Source: Nematostella vectensis (taxonomy: Eukaryota; Cnidaria; Anthozoa; Actiniaria; Edwardsiidae). From it: a stretch of DNA of 64,000 nt. This document shows positions 27,201-36,585 of the stretch, piece by piece (within the stretch, counting starts at the first letter, position 1; each line of letters starts with the position of its first letter). The stretch is taken from contig NC_064037.1 in assembly GCF_932526225.1 (NCBI RefSeq), positions 15,872,601 through 15,936,600 of the forward strand, read 5' to 3'. A program made the translations under genes and the position numbers. Below the pieces are notes generated by a model. The model had not been told where the DNA came from. It worked only from the letters and a program-made list of their open reading frames with translations, and did not search any database.

Positions 27201-30200
27201 TTCGAGATTCTAAAACTATTTGCTGACACTTACTGTTTACACTACTAAGTTATTTTACTACAGCTTAGATTTCGATTTATATCGCTTTAGGATTCGATAG
27301 AATGTTTGATTAGTCTGATGTTATCGCCGGAGAAGAAGCGCATTAGAGCGTAAGTGTCAGATAATCTCTCAGACTAATGACTGCTCCACCACGGTGATTA
27401 AACACTTTCAGGATGCCAACATAATGGGACAGAAAATTTACATGTCTCAGTCAAATAAACACTATAATTCCCTTTTAACACTATTCTACTTTGGCTTTTT
27501 ATTTGTCAGTATATCTGACCCAAATACTTGTGCAAATCACGGGCACTTAGTCCATTTTTTTAGTACAGAGGAGTATCTCAGGATAATTTCATGAGACTGT
27601 ACCGATTTCATTTACATTTCAGATACGTAAAGAGGGCAGTTTAAGTTCGGGTAATTCGACGGAGGACGAGGATAGGAAAGGCCTTCCTCGTGAAATGTCG
27701 AGTTACTTTTACTCGCTTCCTTCACAACACCGAGACGGACACAGATCGCGTGGGCGTCCACCACTCAGCCACAACAGGCACCCCAGTGACAAGAAGACAG
27801 CCCGCGAGTCATCCCGCGGGACGGTACGAACACCTGCGAGGACACGTGACCAGCACGTGGACAGGGAAAACGACATGGAGTTGAGCTCTAGAAAAACCCA
27901 TGGAAGACACGGAGAGCGCACGGAATCGCGTTTTCACTCCCCAGGGAGATCAAAGTCTTCTGATGATCTAGCAGAGCCCGCTAAAGATCGATCGCGTGAG
28001 ACAACGCCTACAATGGATCAAAAAGGAGAGGACTCGAGCAAAAAGAATTATCGTCGCGAGTTGCCGCGCGAGAAACAGCGCTTAACGCAGGATTTAGCGA
28101 AGCAGAAGAGACTTCTAAGCGAGGACTTAGCAAGGGCTCAAACGTTACAACGGGCTCCCGTGAAGAGCGAGACTGGGGATAGTGAGGATTCCCCGAGGAG
28201 CCCCGCAAGCGACTGCTCCACCGGGCGAGATTTGAGCATGTACGAGAAATGCTACGGAGGTTTATCTCCTGATAGTCAAAGCAGTGCGGCGATTCCAGAA
28301 AAAGTTGAAAAAGCTACGGATAAAAACAAGTGCGATACTGTCGGGGAGTCGCTATTTGAGCGCGTCCTGCAACGGAGTACACAGGAGAATAAGAAAATTG
28401 AATTTGTCAGTGATGACTCTTTGGGTATGTGCGGAGGTGGTGGTAGCCATAGCAACCACATTTTGACTGACAGTAGCCATGGTAACGTCACAAGGACCGA
28501 TAAAGTCGCTCTTCCAGTGGTCGAGAATGTCACTGACGATGAGCTTCCGGTGGATGCTCGAAGTGTTGAACTGACTGTGAATGGAGTTGCTTCGCCAGAT
28601 AACGTCCGGGATGCCTGTGGTGAGATGGATAAAAACTCGACACAAAATGTGGATAAATTGCCTGGGGATGGATCTGTTAACAATTGCGCATGCGCAGATC
28701 AGCCAGAGGGGTATTTGGTTAATGGTATTGACGATAAGACCAAATCGCCAAAATCAGATCACAGTATCAAAAGTGACATCAAAATATTGGATAATGACGA
28801 AGTTCAGTGTGAGCACTCGCATAAGTACGGCAACGCGCATGAAAGTGATGATCACGCATGCGCAGAATCTAATTGTAAGGATGACCATTCAGAGAAAGAG
28901 GCTGAAGACATGGACAATAATGAAGGAAAAAGCAGCACACTTTACGGACAGGAATCGGACTCTAATAATGAAGGAATGTCGGATGCGGAGGAGTTGAGTG
29001 ATTCTGAGCTCGCCTCATCAGGGCGGTCTAAAGTGAAACGAAAAAAGAAAAAGAAGTGTAAGTCCAAGTCCCCAACAAAGGCTGATTCGCCTCAGAGACC
29101 GCTCAGGCGAAGCAAATCGAGTAAAAGGATCGGTCGCCCACCAAAAACAAATAAGAAATCTCAACCGCTTGATTCGGACAGTGAAGAAAACGTGGAACAG
29201 CTTGAAGAAGAAGAAAACGCGGAAAACTTGGATTCAGTTAATATCAACGAAGATGTTGCGGGGGATAGCAAGCGAAAGGAGGAAGAGAGAGGCGAGGGTG
29301 GGGAAGAATTTTCCCCCGAGGAGGGTACTGAGGGTAGAGACGACGGTAGTCCCTCACATCAGGATTCAGACACGGAGGATAACAGTCAGGATATTTTTTC
29401 CCTGACGGAGTCGGAACGGCTGGAGCTTGAGGAGCAAGGACGAAGGGAACGAGCTCGCAAGGAGAAGCGAATCGCCGCGAGACACAAACGCAAAAGCGAG
29501 GAGAAGGACAGAGATAAAGAACGCGCAACACCGCCTCATTTGATCAGCCAGAATCGCTTTGCACGCGACCTGCCTAGGCACAACTGGCTGGTTGAGAGGC
29601 TACTGCAGCAGAAGAAATTAGGGCAGGAAGCCCTGAAACCAGGAAGTGACGAGAATCCAGATAACGAAGAGGAGGAGGAAGGGGAGGAGGAGGGTGTCAA
29701 GGAGGAGGAGAAGGGGGAAGCAGAGGTAGCGGAAGAGGAGGCGGTACCAGTGGGTGTGGCACCTCCTAATAAGGTAAAGCCCGTGGACGACCAGGAGCCC
29801 GGTAGCCCTCACAAAGACGAATTCCAATCTGAGCTTCACAAGAGCTTTCTCAGGAGGAGTTTCCCTTCTAAGGTGCCGCGAACACCGCCCAAGCTGAAGC
29901 CGTCATCTCCTGACAACAACACCGGCGACAAGCCTGTGCCTCCTCCACTCAAACACAAGCTACAGCACAAGGAGCTCTCGGCGCTTGAACCTGTGCCCAA
30001 ACTAAAGAAGATTGTCACAGAGTCAGAGAAACCAGAGGAAACACCGGCAGAAAAACAGAGCGAGAGACCTGAGAGCCCCAAGGAAGGTGAAAACAACAAG
30101 TCGCAAAGCCCAATAGAAATCCTAGACGACGAGGAAGACAAGAGAAATAAGTTCGGCGCAAGTGAATCTCAAGACGGGATCAAAACCGAGAGGTCCGAGT

Positions 30201-33200
30201 CACGGGAGGATAGTGTTTCCCCGGAAAAGCGTTCAACGTTTTCTCCGGCCAAAAAAGGCATCGCTTTCTCTCCGCCTAAAAAAGTCGCCCACTCGGTTAG
30301 TCCGACTCTGCCCGGAAGCGGAAGCGAGTGCGGTAGTCACGTTACGCCACATCACAGAGCAGCAATACTTATTCCAGTTGTGCCGATGCACGATGTAAAT
30401 GGGGTCCCTATTCCGCCGAGTATGGGTCCTTCGTCACCTCACTTAAACGGACGCTCACCGAGAACATTCACCCCTCAGTTGATAACCCATAATGTCCCTT
30501 TCTCGAGTTCAGGCATGTTTGGCTCTCCCCTTCCACCGAGTCGCTACACCGCGGGCTCATGCATGCACCATATGCTCCCTGGACACAAGGCCAGCCCGTG
30601 TAAACGCGACGTCAACTGCCCATTTCATGGAGCCTCGCCCCGCGGGATGCCGCCCTCGGGAATCCTCGGGCTCCCTTCGCATCATGGGATGATCCCTTCG
30701 TACGGTCAACATGGACACGACTTCTCGCAAATACTGGGAAGGGAACAACGGGAGTGCGATAAGCCGCACTGCACAAGCGCTGATTGCAAACTACGGCACG
30801 ACAAGGGGTCGCCCAAGCCGCGCGACAATGAACAGGGGGGCAGTGACAAAATGGCCACGCCCAAAGTGGTGAAGCCTATAGCGCACGTTCCTGGAAGGCG
30901 ACCTCCACTAATGTTGTCCCATCTGCAGCAAATCGGAGGGCGACCTCCCCATGGTTTCGGCGATATCGACCCTCTGATGGAAGAGAAGGCCCGGAGAGGA
31001 ATCGAGCCTCTTACATCCCCACACGCAATGAACAAATCACCGGAGAGATCTCCACGCGAGGGAGCTGACAGACGGGGGTTGCCCATGACCCTGTCCGACT
31101 TGAACCGTAGGCGTGAGCAGGGCGTGCCTTCGGAAGGCCCAATTCCCGGACTCAAGCGACCGGATTTCTTACTGCCATCTTTCGGGTCGCCCCCGGGAGG
31201 TCTCAGTAAACCTGGTTTATTACACCCGAAGGATGCTGTGATGTTTTCGACCATTCGCGGACAGCCTTGCGTTGTTTCCCAAGCGGATAAGCGCGATGCC
31301 ATTCGGCGAATGGAGGAAAGAGAACATGCTGCGTATATGGAAAATCTGCTGAAGTCCGGCCCCCCACGGCTACGTCCACTTGAAGAGCACGCCAGAGAGC
31401 TTGGAGCGCTGAGAAACTACAGTGATCAGAAGAAACGAGAAGAGATGGCGATGAGAGAGAGCTTCCTTGCGCGTGAACAAAACGCAATGCTTTATAGAAG
31501 ATTCGGCAAGGAGCACGCGGGAATTCCGCCGGCGAAATTATTCGATGAACGGTCCGTTCCTCCAGCTTCTAGAGAGTCCTTCATTAACTCGCTTGCTAGA
31601 ACCAAGGAGGCCGATTTTCGGCTGCTTGGAGCCCATGGCAATTCGTCTATCATGAGTGGGAGGAGCATGGAGGAACGAAAGACTAGTGTGGAGGAAGAAA
31701 AAGGGGGGCTTGATGCGGATAGCACTCGACGAAGCTCATCTGCGGATACGGAAAGGCGTGAGCGGGAAATGCGCGAGGATCAGGCGATGAAGGAACTCGA
31801 TCGTCGACGCAACATCGAACTGATGCACGAGAAAGAGCAGGAAAAACGTATGAACGCCGAGCGAGAGGCGATTCGCAATCAGGTGATGGTGCGAGAAAGA
31901 ATGAAGGAACTACATGGCGCAGAAGCGGAGAAGCATTTTAACTTGTTTAGACACCCACGGGACACATCACCGCCTCAGTTTCTACGCAGGGATTTCTACT
32001 CGGACAGGCTAATGGTTGGCGACCTAATGCGGCCAGACCACCGCCTGGATCTGAGGGCGGCGGCGCTGCAGGATCTACAGAGACGTCACGAGGCTATGAG
32101 AGCGGGAGAGGCATCACACAGGGAACTACTGGGGAGAATGGCCTCATCACACAAACCTGGTATGTGTACTTTATTGTGTCTTTGCCGCATTTCCAGTATT
32201 CGTATCACCTTTTAGCCTCAGGGGTGCATCTTGGGGTTGTCACAGGGAAGGCACCGGAAGTGGGTACTCGTAGGAGCGCATCTAGGGGTTGTCACAGGGA
32301 AAGCACCGGAAGTGGGTACTCGTAGGAGCGCATCTAAGGGTGGGCACAGAAGCGTACCTTCAGGAGCGGATCTAAAATCTTATATAGCGGGATAGAAAAG
32401 AGGGCCCAGATATAGGTTTGATACTTTATTTGTTATTTCATAACGAAGAAAGAGACTCAAAAAGAGGTGGGTCTCAATCCAACCCCTCCCCTCTTGTCCC
32501 CTCAGAGGCATCGTTTGGTTATACGAATTTACATATTGTTGTATAATATCTTATTGTATAAATACCGCTAAATCAAATCCAATCTGCTAGGTCCCCCAGG
32601 CGATCGTCCCGTACACCCAGATGTCAGTCGGTCGCTAGGAGACGTTCGTAGCCACTCCCCCCTCACTGCATCCCGCTCCTTTCCCCTGTCCATGGCGTCC
32701 CGTCAAGCGATGGACCGACTCGCTGCCGCTGCGGCCGGCAAGAGTACATCTCTACTGAAGGAGCCCGAGAAAGACGTGTCTCCCCACATCAGAGCGGTAA
32801 GGAAGCTTCTCGGGATTTGTGAGAGTGAGGGTGTGGCACGGCAGAAAGGGAATTTATTTGATAAACTCGGGTGGTTGATTTGGTTATTCCGTCTTAATCC
32901 AAGTACATGAATGATTAGAGTATTCGATACCATGTATAACTCAACTAGCGTCTGAACCGGGAATAGCGCTACTGCGCTAGGAACTGTGTGTACTGCGCCA
33001 CGCCAGGCCCCGAAATCACTCCTAAGTGGTGGAAGTGCCACTTTAATATTCCTCCACGAGAAGCAAAATGATATTAAAGTTTGCTAAGCCTTATTTTTCT
33101 ATCTAATGCTAATTATCTCGTTGGTTGTCAGGAAATGGAGAGAGAACGTGATCGAGAGCGACATCGTCTGAGTCTTGAGCAAATCGACGCCAATCGGCGG

Positions 33201-34320
33201 TTGCTTCACGCGGAGCTTAAAGACAAGGTTAATCCACTAGTATTGAACCGCGATCTGGGGCCGCGAGACCGCGAGAAAGAGATCGCGGCCCTTCGCGCGC
33301 GGGAGCGCCTTATGACCATGGAGCGCATGAATGAGGAGCGGAAACGCAAGCTAGACGAGCCTGAGGGGATCCCAGGTAGGAGGATGTCATCCCCGCAATT
33401 CGGACATCCCTTGGACCGTGCGGAGTACGAGAGAGCAAAGAGACTCAAAACAGGCGTTGAGCCTCCCACGGGAATGCCTCGGGTCCTACCCGCGGGACAC
33501 CCGTTAGAGGGTAAACCAAAGGACGATCGAGGTCGTTCTATAGAGCTTGATCTCGGCAAGCCTCCAGGCGCAGTCATGGATCGTGAAATATGGATGCGGG
33601 AACGAGAGCGCGCCTTACGGGCGCGGGAGGAACTTTCCCGTATGAAGGTGGGGCTTCCCCCGCACGTTCAGGGTTTCGGTACACCCAAAGACAGGCCGGA
33701 CGGTCCCCCGCGAGAGGGCGTGGCACGCCCCAAGGGGGAAGAAGATGGTGTGAATCTGTGTTCGGTGTGCAAGAGAGATGCGTCGTTCTTGTGCTCTGGA
33801 TGTCAGGGAGCGTGGTACTGCAGTGCCGAGTGCCAGGTGAGAGATCCTATCACTATATTTAAAGAGCCTTTGTTTGTCCCCTTTCACCATCCTTGGAGAA
33901 GCACCAAGTGCGAGAGAGAATTCATCTATATCGGCTGATTTAGGCATGCTTAATTAAGTTAAAAAAGTTTTTTTTGTATAAAACAAGTTAACTTTCAGTT
34001 TCTTTTGCCCCGACGAAGGGCTAGAGCTCGAAACATCAGCGCAACCACTCTGTTGGATAGAGGCGTTCGACATTTTTTTTCCACCTTGTGTTGATTTATA
34101 GCTTAACTATAATACAACAGTATAACAATATAACAATTTGATAGTTCTCGATCTTGAACTTGAATTAGTCTTCCTGTACGATACATTCTTCTTTCACATC
34201 AAATCTAAAATGTGTTGCTTATAAAGCATGATTTTCCTGACAGGTGTTTTCATTTTGTGTCTTTAGTTATCCGCCTGGAGCAAACACAGCCGAGACTGCG
34301 GTCAATCCCAGAGACAGTGA
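8766..34320 (+). CDS. Tudor-PHD-MYND chromatin-reader-like protein, seven coding exons
   Basis: Proposed join: 8766-8928, 9166-9261, 25589-25755, 27623-32159, 32591-32796, 33132-33836, 34267-34320. All introns are GT-AG and all phases agree, giving 1976 codons with the stop. Order: Tudor (about residues 4-54), PHD finger (64-113), acidic and low-complexity body with two AT-hook-like cores (RGRPP near 184, IGRPPK near 645), Cys/His cluster (about 1122-1201), Arg/Glu-rich helical segments (about 1400-1640 and 1724-1790), MYND zinc finger (1933-1969). The Tudor and PHD are joined directly, as in Polycomb-like proteins (MTF2, PHF1, PHF19), which recruit PRC2. The second PHD and extended-homologous domain of that family were not seen. 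A nuclear histone-reading corepressor role is inferred. The joins are mine and need transcript support. Confidence 0.85.
9262..11769. other. intron 2 of the Tudor-PHD gene, 5' part
   Basis: Part of a 16.3 kb intron (9262-25588). No exon, RNA gene or transposon was recognised here. Short frames at 9552, 10674 and 11087 have no motif. Confidence 0.5.
11770..12137. repeat. imperfect trinucleotide microsatellite
   Basis: About 370 bases of mixed GGT, GAT and AGT triplets (AAT in places) on the + strand. It reads as poly-Val/Met or, on the other strand, poly-Thr/Ile/Ser. Because the period is three, it opens short frames on both strands that should not be read as genes. Confidence 0.95.
12329..12574. 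mobile_element. 246 bp MITE with TTAA target duplication
   Basis: The left end AGCCGCATTGTCACCAGTTT is matched in inverted form at the right end (CAACTGGTGACAATGCGGCT), with about 30 bp terminal inverted repeats and few mismatches. TTAA flanks both ends (12325-12328 and 12575-12578), the target choice of piggyBac-type elements. There is no internal coding. A second, more decayed copy is at 38488-38742. Confidence 0.88.
12579..16026. other. intron 2, central part
   Basis: No exon recognised. A poly-C run lies at 13805-13827. The 82-codon frame at 13624-13872 ends in low-complexity Pro from that run. Confidence 0.5.
16027..16195. repeat. dispersed duplicate, copy A
   Basis: It shares a series of blocks in the same order with 17258-17470: AGAATGTC, ACTTCAAAATAA, CGAATGAAG, TTTGATTG, then GAATTAGCC and ATGGAAATGG. 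Similarity is moderate and gapped. It may be an old transposon pair or a duplicated regulatory block. Confidence 0.55.
17258..17470. repeat. dispersed duplicate, copy B
   Basis: Partner of 16027-16195, about 1.2 kb downstream in the same orientation. It has an extra short duplication of the GGAAATGGATGG phrase near its 3' end. No terminal inverted repeat was found. Confidence 0.55.
17480..21719. other. intron 2, 3' part, more GC- and CpG-rich than its surroundings
   Basis: No exon recognised. A 104-codon minus frame at 18891-19205 and a basic 99-codon plus frame at 19462-19761 show no family motif. An alternative first exon cannot be excluded near 19350 (ATG CTT TTC ACC AAG followed by GTAAAG), but it has no domain support. 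Confidence 0.4.
21720..21977 (+). CDS. small frame with signal-peptide-like start (doubtful)
   Basis: An 85-codon frame whose second Met starts MTLRKRVLFLISCVLVV, a basic n-region followed by a hydrophobic core, then RSHQG as a possible cleavage region. The rest is Pro/Ser/Thr-rich with one N-x-S and one N-x-T site and no cysteine framework. It lies inside intron 2 of the Tudor-PHD gene and overlaps an equally long minus-strand frame. Either could be chance; no family recognised. Confidence 0.15.
   Translation: MSYVMRAAMTLRKRVLFLISCVLVVRSHQGLQLTMTPNTPEPHWPQSQALFAGDYHRALPFTVNHSRTNFTTLSSSFPRKHSALE
22906..22933. other. perfect 10 bp hairpin
   Basis: CAATATCGGG, an eight-base AT loop, then CCCGATATTG. 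The complement is perfect. It may be a fold-back or a chance palindrome within the intron. Confidence 0.6.
24591..24619. other. 9 bp stem-loop
   Basis: CCCACACTC, an 11-base loop, then GAGTGTGGG. It is a perfect inverted repeat, otherwise isolated; function unknown. Confidence 0.55.
24848..24993. repeat. 73 bp direct tandem duplication
   Basis: GTACAATCATGTACTGTGTT begins at 24848 and again at 24921, and the copies stay nearly identical through TACGGTCTGAGCAAGCC. Only a few bases differ, so the duplication is recent. Confidence 0.9.
25359..25395. repeat. C12-A10-(TAA)n simple repeat
   Basis: A run of C, then a run of A, then TAA triplets directly before exon 3 of the Tudor-PHD gene (about 190 bases upstream). 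Confidence 0.9.
25589..25755 (+). CDS. exon 3: second half of the PHD finger
   Basis: A phase-1 acceptor after TGTTCCAG and a phase-0 donor GTGAGT bound the exon. It supplies GYHQLCHDPSIP and EPWMCRYC, giving H89, C92, C110 and C113. Together with exon 2 this is a complete C4HC3 PHD finger of the YHQLCH type seen in Polycomb-like first PHD fingers. The basic stretch QPLRRRRIHT follows and could be a nuclear-localisation signal. Confidence 0.9.
25756..27622. other. intron 3 of the Tudor-PHD gene
   Basis: Holds a MITE at 26297-26477. The phrase AGTAACACTTC, one variable base, TTGTAGCGCGCTGAA occurs just before it (near 26268) and again near 26584, so a short segment around the element is duplicated. 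Otherwise AT-rich with no exon recognised. Confidence 0.6.
26297..26477. mobile_element. 181 bp MITE with GGTTNTCACT ends
   Basis: The left end GGTTCTCACTTGGGCATAAG mirrors the right end, whose complement starts GGTTTTCACTAGGATACAAG. The interior is an imperfect palindrome of AAGCGCAAG-type phrases, so the whole unit could fold back. No clear target-site duplication was found, so the superfamily is open. The internal frame of Arg/Lys repeats is an artefact of the AAGCGC phrases. Confidence 0.7.
27623..32159 (+). CDS. exon 4: giant 4.5 kb exon, disordered body
   Basis: The frame is open from the acceptor at 27623 to the donor at 32159 (about 1512 codons). Much of it is Ser/Glu/Lys-rich, with acidic runs near 29655-29760 and SP/TP-rich stretches after 29800 that could be phosphorylation-rich. 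The Cys/His cluster at about 30560-30800 includes CKRDVNCPFH and CDKPHCTSADCKLRH. The 3' third is Arg/Glu/Met-rich (for example RERMKELHG) and predicted helical by eye. The ATG at 27695 is internal, since the frame stays open upstream to the acceptor. No paralogous repeat structure was seen. Confidence 0.88.
32221..32355. repeat. 52 bp tandem repeat in intron 4
   Basis: GGTTGTCACAGGGAA starts at 32235 and 32287, and each copy continues with GGAAGTGGGTACTCGTAGGA. A third copy is decayed (from about 32340). Confidence 0.85.
32591..34320 (+). CDS. exons 5-7: helical segment and C-terminal MYND finger
   Basis: Exon 5 (32591-32796), exon 6 (33132-33836) and exon 7 (34267-34320) are phase-consistent. 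Exon 6 has strongly charged MERERDRERHRLSLEQ-type helix and ends with NLCSVCKRDASFLCSGC and WYCSAECQ. Exon 7 adds LSAWSKHSRDC and stops six residues later (TGA 34318-34320). The pattern C-x2-C-x7-C-x2-C-x4-YC-x3-C-x4-W-x2-H-x3-C is a complete MYND finger, a module that in other proteins binds PxLxP motifs of corepressors. Confidence 0.9.
34009..34040 (+). other. decayed hammerhead-ribozyme-like core (Penelope/retrozyme type)
   Basis: CCGACGA, a short GGGC...GCTC helix with a TAGA loop, then CGAAACATC resembles the catalytic core CUGANGA, stem II, GAAAC of minimal type I hammerheads found in Penelope-like retroelements. The invariant U of CUGA is C here, and the usual GAAACGUC reads GAAACAUC, so it should be inactive. 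It lies inside intron 6 of the Tudor-PHD gene; no retroelement protein is nearby. Confidence 0.4.
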
Positions 34321-35416
34321 TGTATTCAGTGGCCACTACAAGCACACGCATGCGTCAAAATTTAGAATTATATTCTTGGGAACTTACTCCCATATATATA
34401 CGAATGGGAAAAAGAATTGAACGCTTAATGATGTTCGTGAAGCTCACATAGAAAACACTTCTTAATTGTACATTATGTTAGAAATGAAGCCCATTTAGAT
34501 ATTTATTTATGTATTTATTCAATCTTATGCACCTTAGGGGTTTATAAAAGCGTTATTTTTTCGAAATGTGTGCATATTTTTGTCGTATTTTTTACTTTAA
34601 ATATCAATGTAGGAAAACAAATAACGTTAATTGTTGTAGTATATGGCTTCAAAAAGTCATGTAATCGGTTTTAGTTTGTTTGGTGTAACCTTATACGGCT
34701 GAAATTCAGTCATCAAATTATCTAAATGAATGACACTGCCTAGGTGTCAAATCCCAAAGTATTGATTCAACGGTGAGTCGTGTTTATATGACAGGTGAAA
34801 GTAACTTCGAGCTCTCATTGGCTCGCTGTTTTCCAAATATTATTTTAGATCAATGAGCGTTCATAGTTTCAGTCACGTGACATAAATGCTGCCTTACCTG
34901 ACGCAATCAACCTCGTTCTTAGGGTCTCATTGGGACGAGGCTTTGATGCAGTTGAGCATGCACTGGCTGGTGATTGTCTTGCGGTGAATACCAAAGAGCA
35001 TGCGCAATAGAATCACCAACTTTTGGTGCCAATGGAATAATGAGAAATAATAAGTAAGTTAATTTTGAGTTAAGTTTGTGTTTTCTCTATTTTTTACATT
35101 TAAGAGTCATGCCTTGTCAGCAGATACGCGTGATATTTATTCGTAGTATTTATTTCGTGGCATGTATTGGTATCAGATAATGAGGACTTTACTCACAACG
35201 CATTATTTTTTCCTCCAGAATTAAAGAATTTCGGTGCGATTCATAAAAAAGTCGTAATGCTCAGTTTAATCCTGTTTGACTCTTAAGCCTGCTGTAATAA
35301 GGCAGTGGGTGCGTATCGAATTGTTTTGGTGTAATGGAGGCCTTGTGAATTGTTCATACTAATATACGTGTACGTAAAACTGTATATGTATTTGATATTT
35401 CATGTCTGGAAATAAA
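34321..35416 (+). other. probable 3' UTR and poly(A) signal of the Tudor-PHD gene
   Basis: AATAAA at 35411 is followed by a T/GT-rich stretch, a plausible cleavage context about 1.1 kb after the stop. No other strong combination was noticed in between. A second coding region was not found here. Confidence 0.45.
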
Positions 35417-35479
35417 AACAAATTTGTTTTACACACAGTGTGATTCTACTCCTTGTTCTCCTGAAAAGATGATCGGCTG

Positions 35480-35720
35480 AAGTCAGATGAACACCTCCCC
35501 ACTCCTCTAAGGATTCACTCGCTCAGGCTCCCCAAGGGCCGACTCTCCTCTCGAAGAATCTCTCACTCCCCAAGGGCTAACTCCAGTGTTACCCTCCCCC
35601 CCCCCCCCCCCCAAGTAGCTTTTCCCTCCAAGGGCCCACTCTCCTCTCTCAAAGACGCTCTCCCTCCCCCCCAAGATCTTTTTGCAGGGTCAAACTACCC
35701 CCCCCTCTCAAGGAACTCCC
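35480..35720. repeat. C/T-rich low-complexity repeat
   Basis: Degenerate repeats of the phrases CTCCCCAAGGGC and ACTCTCCTCTC with poly-C runs (for example near 35597-35612). Confidence 0.75.
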
Positions 35721-35971
35721 CTCAACTATTAAGCAAAGTATTCTTGAAGTATGTTCTCTCAACTCCTTACACTGGATTCGAATACTCAATACTGCAATTT
35801 GGATCTTTTTAGTTTCAGCAAACACGGTGGCGGAACCAGATGGTCTAGTTTTTTCCTATTTATTCCCAATTTTAGGAGAAATGTATTTGGTATATTAGTT
35901 ACTACATTACCTCATGATTGTCATATAGTGATGCTTTATTTATCTGTTTTTTGGACCTGTCCCGGCTTTCG

Positions 35972-36212
35972 CAGGCCCGTACCCAGGATTTTTTCTTGGT
36001 TGGGTGCGAAATAAAAAAAAGGGGACCTAATATATGGCGGGGAGGGAGTTCTCTGATAAAAATCTAACCCTGCCTTTGCAGTATCTCCAAGGGAGGTTTA
36101 ATGTCGGATTTGGCTACATACCAGAGTGAGTTTTGTCTATTAGCATTTGTCTAAGCACGTCTATTGAGAACCGAAAGTGAACCTTTTGGGCTACCCCCTA
36201 GGTACGGGCCTG
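35972..36212. mobile_element. 241 bp MITE with CAGGCCCGTA ends
   Basis: Starts CAGGCCCGTACCCAGGA and ends CCTAGGTACGGGCCTG, an inverted match. TTTCG directly precedes the left end and directly follows the right end, giving a 5 bp target duplication. A related 143 bp copy is at 41477-41619. No coding content. Confidence 0.75.
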
Positions 36213-36558
36213 TTTCGGAATGATATACCCCTGTCCCTCCTGTTCCGCCCCCTGAATCCATTGAAACGCGTTTGTGTGCTTTCCCGGCACCTGATGATAA
36301 CTTTGTATAGATACGCTGATGTGCAAATAGCATTAAGCGCTCTATTTTCATTCAGTTTCATTATTTGGCGGGAACCGCAAGCTCCCAGTCCCATCTCTAG
36401 CGTGTTTGACACGCAAACTACAATGACCATCATGCATTGCGCCATTTCTGTTATCTGAAGAACTGAAATTCGCACGGTAACCGCGGGTCGCAGCCGTTAG
36501 CTCTCGCCTTTTGGCGCTAGAACCCTTAACTAGATTTCTCAAGGCTAGCTCCTGAGCT

Positions 36559-36585
36559 ATGATCGAAAATGAGTTTGGAGTTTAA
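36559..36585 (+). promoter_or_regulatory. short upstream ORF overlapping the PPM1 start
   Basis: The ATG at 36559 opens an eight-codon frame (MIENEFGV, then TAA) that runs out of frame across the phosphatase initiator at 36569. It is the same arrangement as at the Tudor-PHD gene. Presence in the mRNA is not proven. Confidence 0.45.

Noticed and set aside
27709-31725. Several 60-198 codon frames opposite or beside the giant exon
   Set aside because: Shadows of the 4.5 kb open exon; none has its own splice context or motif.
31300-32130. Assignment of the Arg/Glu-rich region to GSE1, AUTS2 or atrophin families
   Set aside because: Composition is similar, but no diagnostic motif could be matched from memory.
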